A DNA stretch of 64,000 bases from Brachycybe producta (lineage: Eukaryota; Arthropoda; Diplopoda; Playtdesmida; Andrognathidae): positions 7,970,390 to 8,034,389 of the forward strand of contig JAUPFP010000002.1 in NCBI GenBank assembly GCA_036925085.1, in the 5' to 3' direction. The translations under genes and the position numbers were made by a program. Shown in pieces: positions 63,243 through 64,000 of this stretch. The notes under the pieces were generated by a model that was not told the origin of the DNA, made no database searches, and worked only from the letters and a program-made list of their open reading frames with translations. Each line of letters opens with the position of its first letter. Within the stretch, counting starts at the first letter, position 1.

Positions 63243-64000
63243 GTTTGAAAAATCACTTTTAATTAATTATCTCTTGTGAATTAATATTATGCAAATTAAT
63301 TGTGCATTTGCATGGTTTATATATACAGTGAGAGATATACGAATTGATAAAAATTCTTTAAAAAAGTGAGAAATCAAATGATTTCTCGTTTTTTAAAGAA
63401 TTTTTATCAATTCGTATTGAACCTTGACCTTTGCTTGCCAGGGATGCCCATTCTTAGGAGGCGCTTAGCCTCTATGTACGAACTCCTACTGTGTTTTCAC
63501 CTTATTGCGCGCCTTTAGCGCAACTCAGGTATTCGTTTTATGATTAGCTTCTGTTAGTCTTCAAGTAAAGGCTTGCGGAGTAGTTTATAATAGGTTTGCG
63601 GCGCAGAAGGTGCGAAATCAGACGAAAAAAAACTGCACACTCTTCTGTATAGAGGAGGCTAATTGAAAGAATTTCCAACAACTGTGTTGTTTTAGCTTAG
63701 AGGCTAGCGGTTTCTAAATTGAAAGAATATTTCCCGATAAGAAATAAGGTCGAAATTCAAGACGTTGAAGTTGGATAAATTACTTTGAATTTCAATTTGA
63801 TCCTACTTTCGAGCAAAGGGTTCTAATTCTAGTTTGGAAACAAAATCTGTTCGAAAAGGTGTTGAATAAAACGAGATTCTTGTAACCCTGTTCTGAGGGT
63901 TCAAGTGGAGAAACTATGATAATGGTATTGGATCTTGACGTCATTAACGCGTTCACTAGCACTTGGCGTTTTTTCTTTTTGCTTTCATGTGGTTGCGTTT
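63243..64000. other. Putative first intron of the DAPK-like gene, to the right edge
   Basis: It contains the nearly loopless palindrome 63337-63417 and an inverted-repeat element with TAGCCTCTAT words (about 63465-63665). An AACCCTG..GAGGGTTCAAGTG word near 63885-63910 is also present at 8025, 23445, 24210, 31405 and 50870. No exon seen. Confidence 0.55.
63337..63417. repeat. 81-base almost loopless palindrome
   Basis: ATACGAATTGATAAAAATTC at 63337 and its inverse ending at 63417 pair over about 39 bp, with one small mismatch or gap (GT versus C) near the centre. Confidence 0.92.

Overview
This is an AT-rich animal (metazoan) nuclear window, probably from a marine bilaterian invertebrate. 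All protein-coding genes are split by GT-AG introns. The decoded proteins are close to known bilaterian families, and the non-coding DNA is crowded with homopolymers, (TA)n and (AAT)n tracts and short palindromic repeats. The exact species cannot be read from the sequence.

Layout. Bases 1033-41283 (minus strand) hold most of an Islet LIM-homeodomain gene: a short first exon, LIM1, LIM2, homeodomain and LIM-binding-region exons, separated by introns of about 3.6 to 17 kb. The last coding exon, the ISL C-terminal tail, is not in the window and should lie beyond position 1. About 10 kb of repeat-rich intergenic DNA follows (41284-51636). Bases 51637-53118 (minus) hold a complete three-exon homologue of human C3orf38, a protein with an NTF2-like domain. 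Bases 55416-59822 (plus) hold a complete 12-exon gamma-tubulin complex component 4 (TUBGCP4). Bases 59889-61907 (minus) hold a complete seven-exon HAX1 homologue, tail to tail with TUBGCP4 and only 66 bases from it. At 63181 (plus) a new gene begins whose first 20 residues resemble the start of death-associated protein kinases (DAPK); the rest lies past the right edge.

The gene models rest on matching splice phases. Each complete gene sums to a whole number of codons: 298 aa for C3orf38-like, 631 aa for TUBGCP4, 284 aa for HAX1. Islet exons 1-5 give 332 codons. The genes are not an operon and have unrelated jobs: neural/endocrine cell-fate transcription (Islet), microtubule nucleation (TUBGCP4), mitochondrial survival factor (HAX1) and kinase signalling (DAPK-like). 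C3orf38 is poorly understood.

The most unusual content is non-coding. At least ten families of fold-back or miniature inverted-repeat elements fill the introns and intergenic DNA. One long palindromic family (A, with relative C) recurs roughly every 2-5 kb, and one copy occupies most of HAX1 intron 6. Another family (G) has arms built from tandem short repeats, like Drosophila fold-back elements. There is also a 142-base (TA)n tract clasped by a 30-bp inverted repeat, several nearly loopless palindromes, and an LTR-like cassette between C3orf38 and TUBGCP4.
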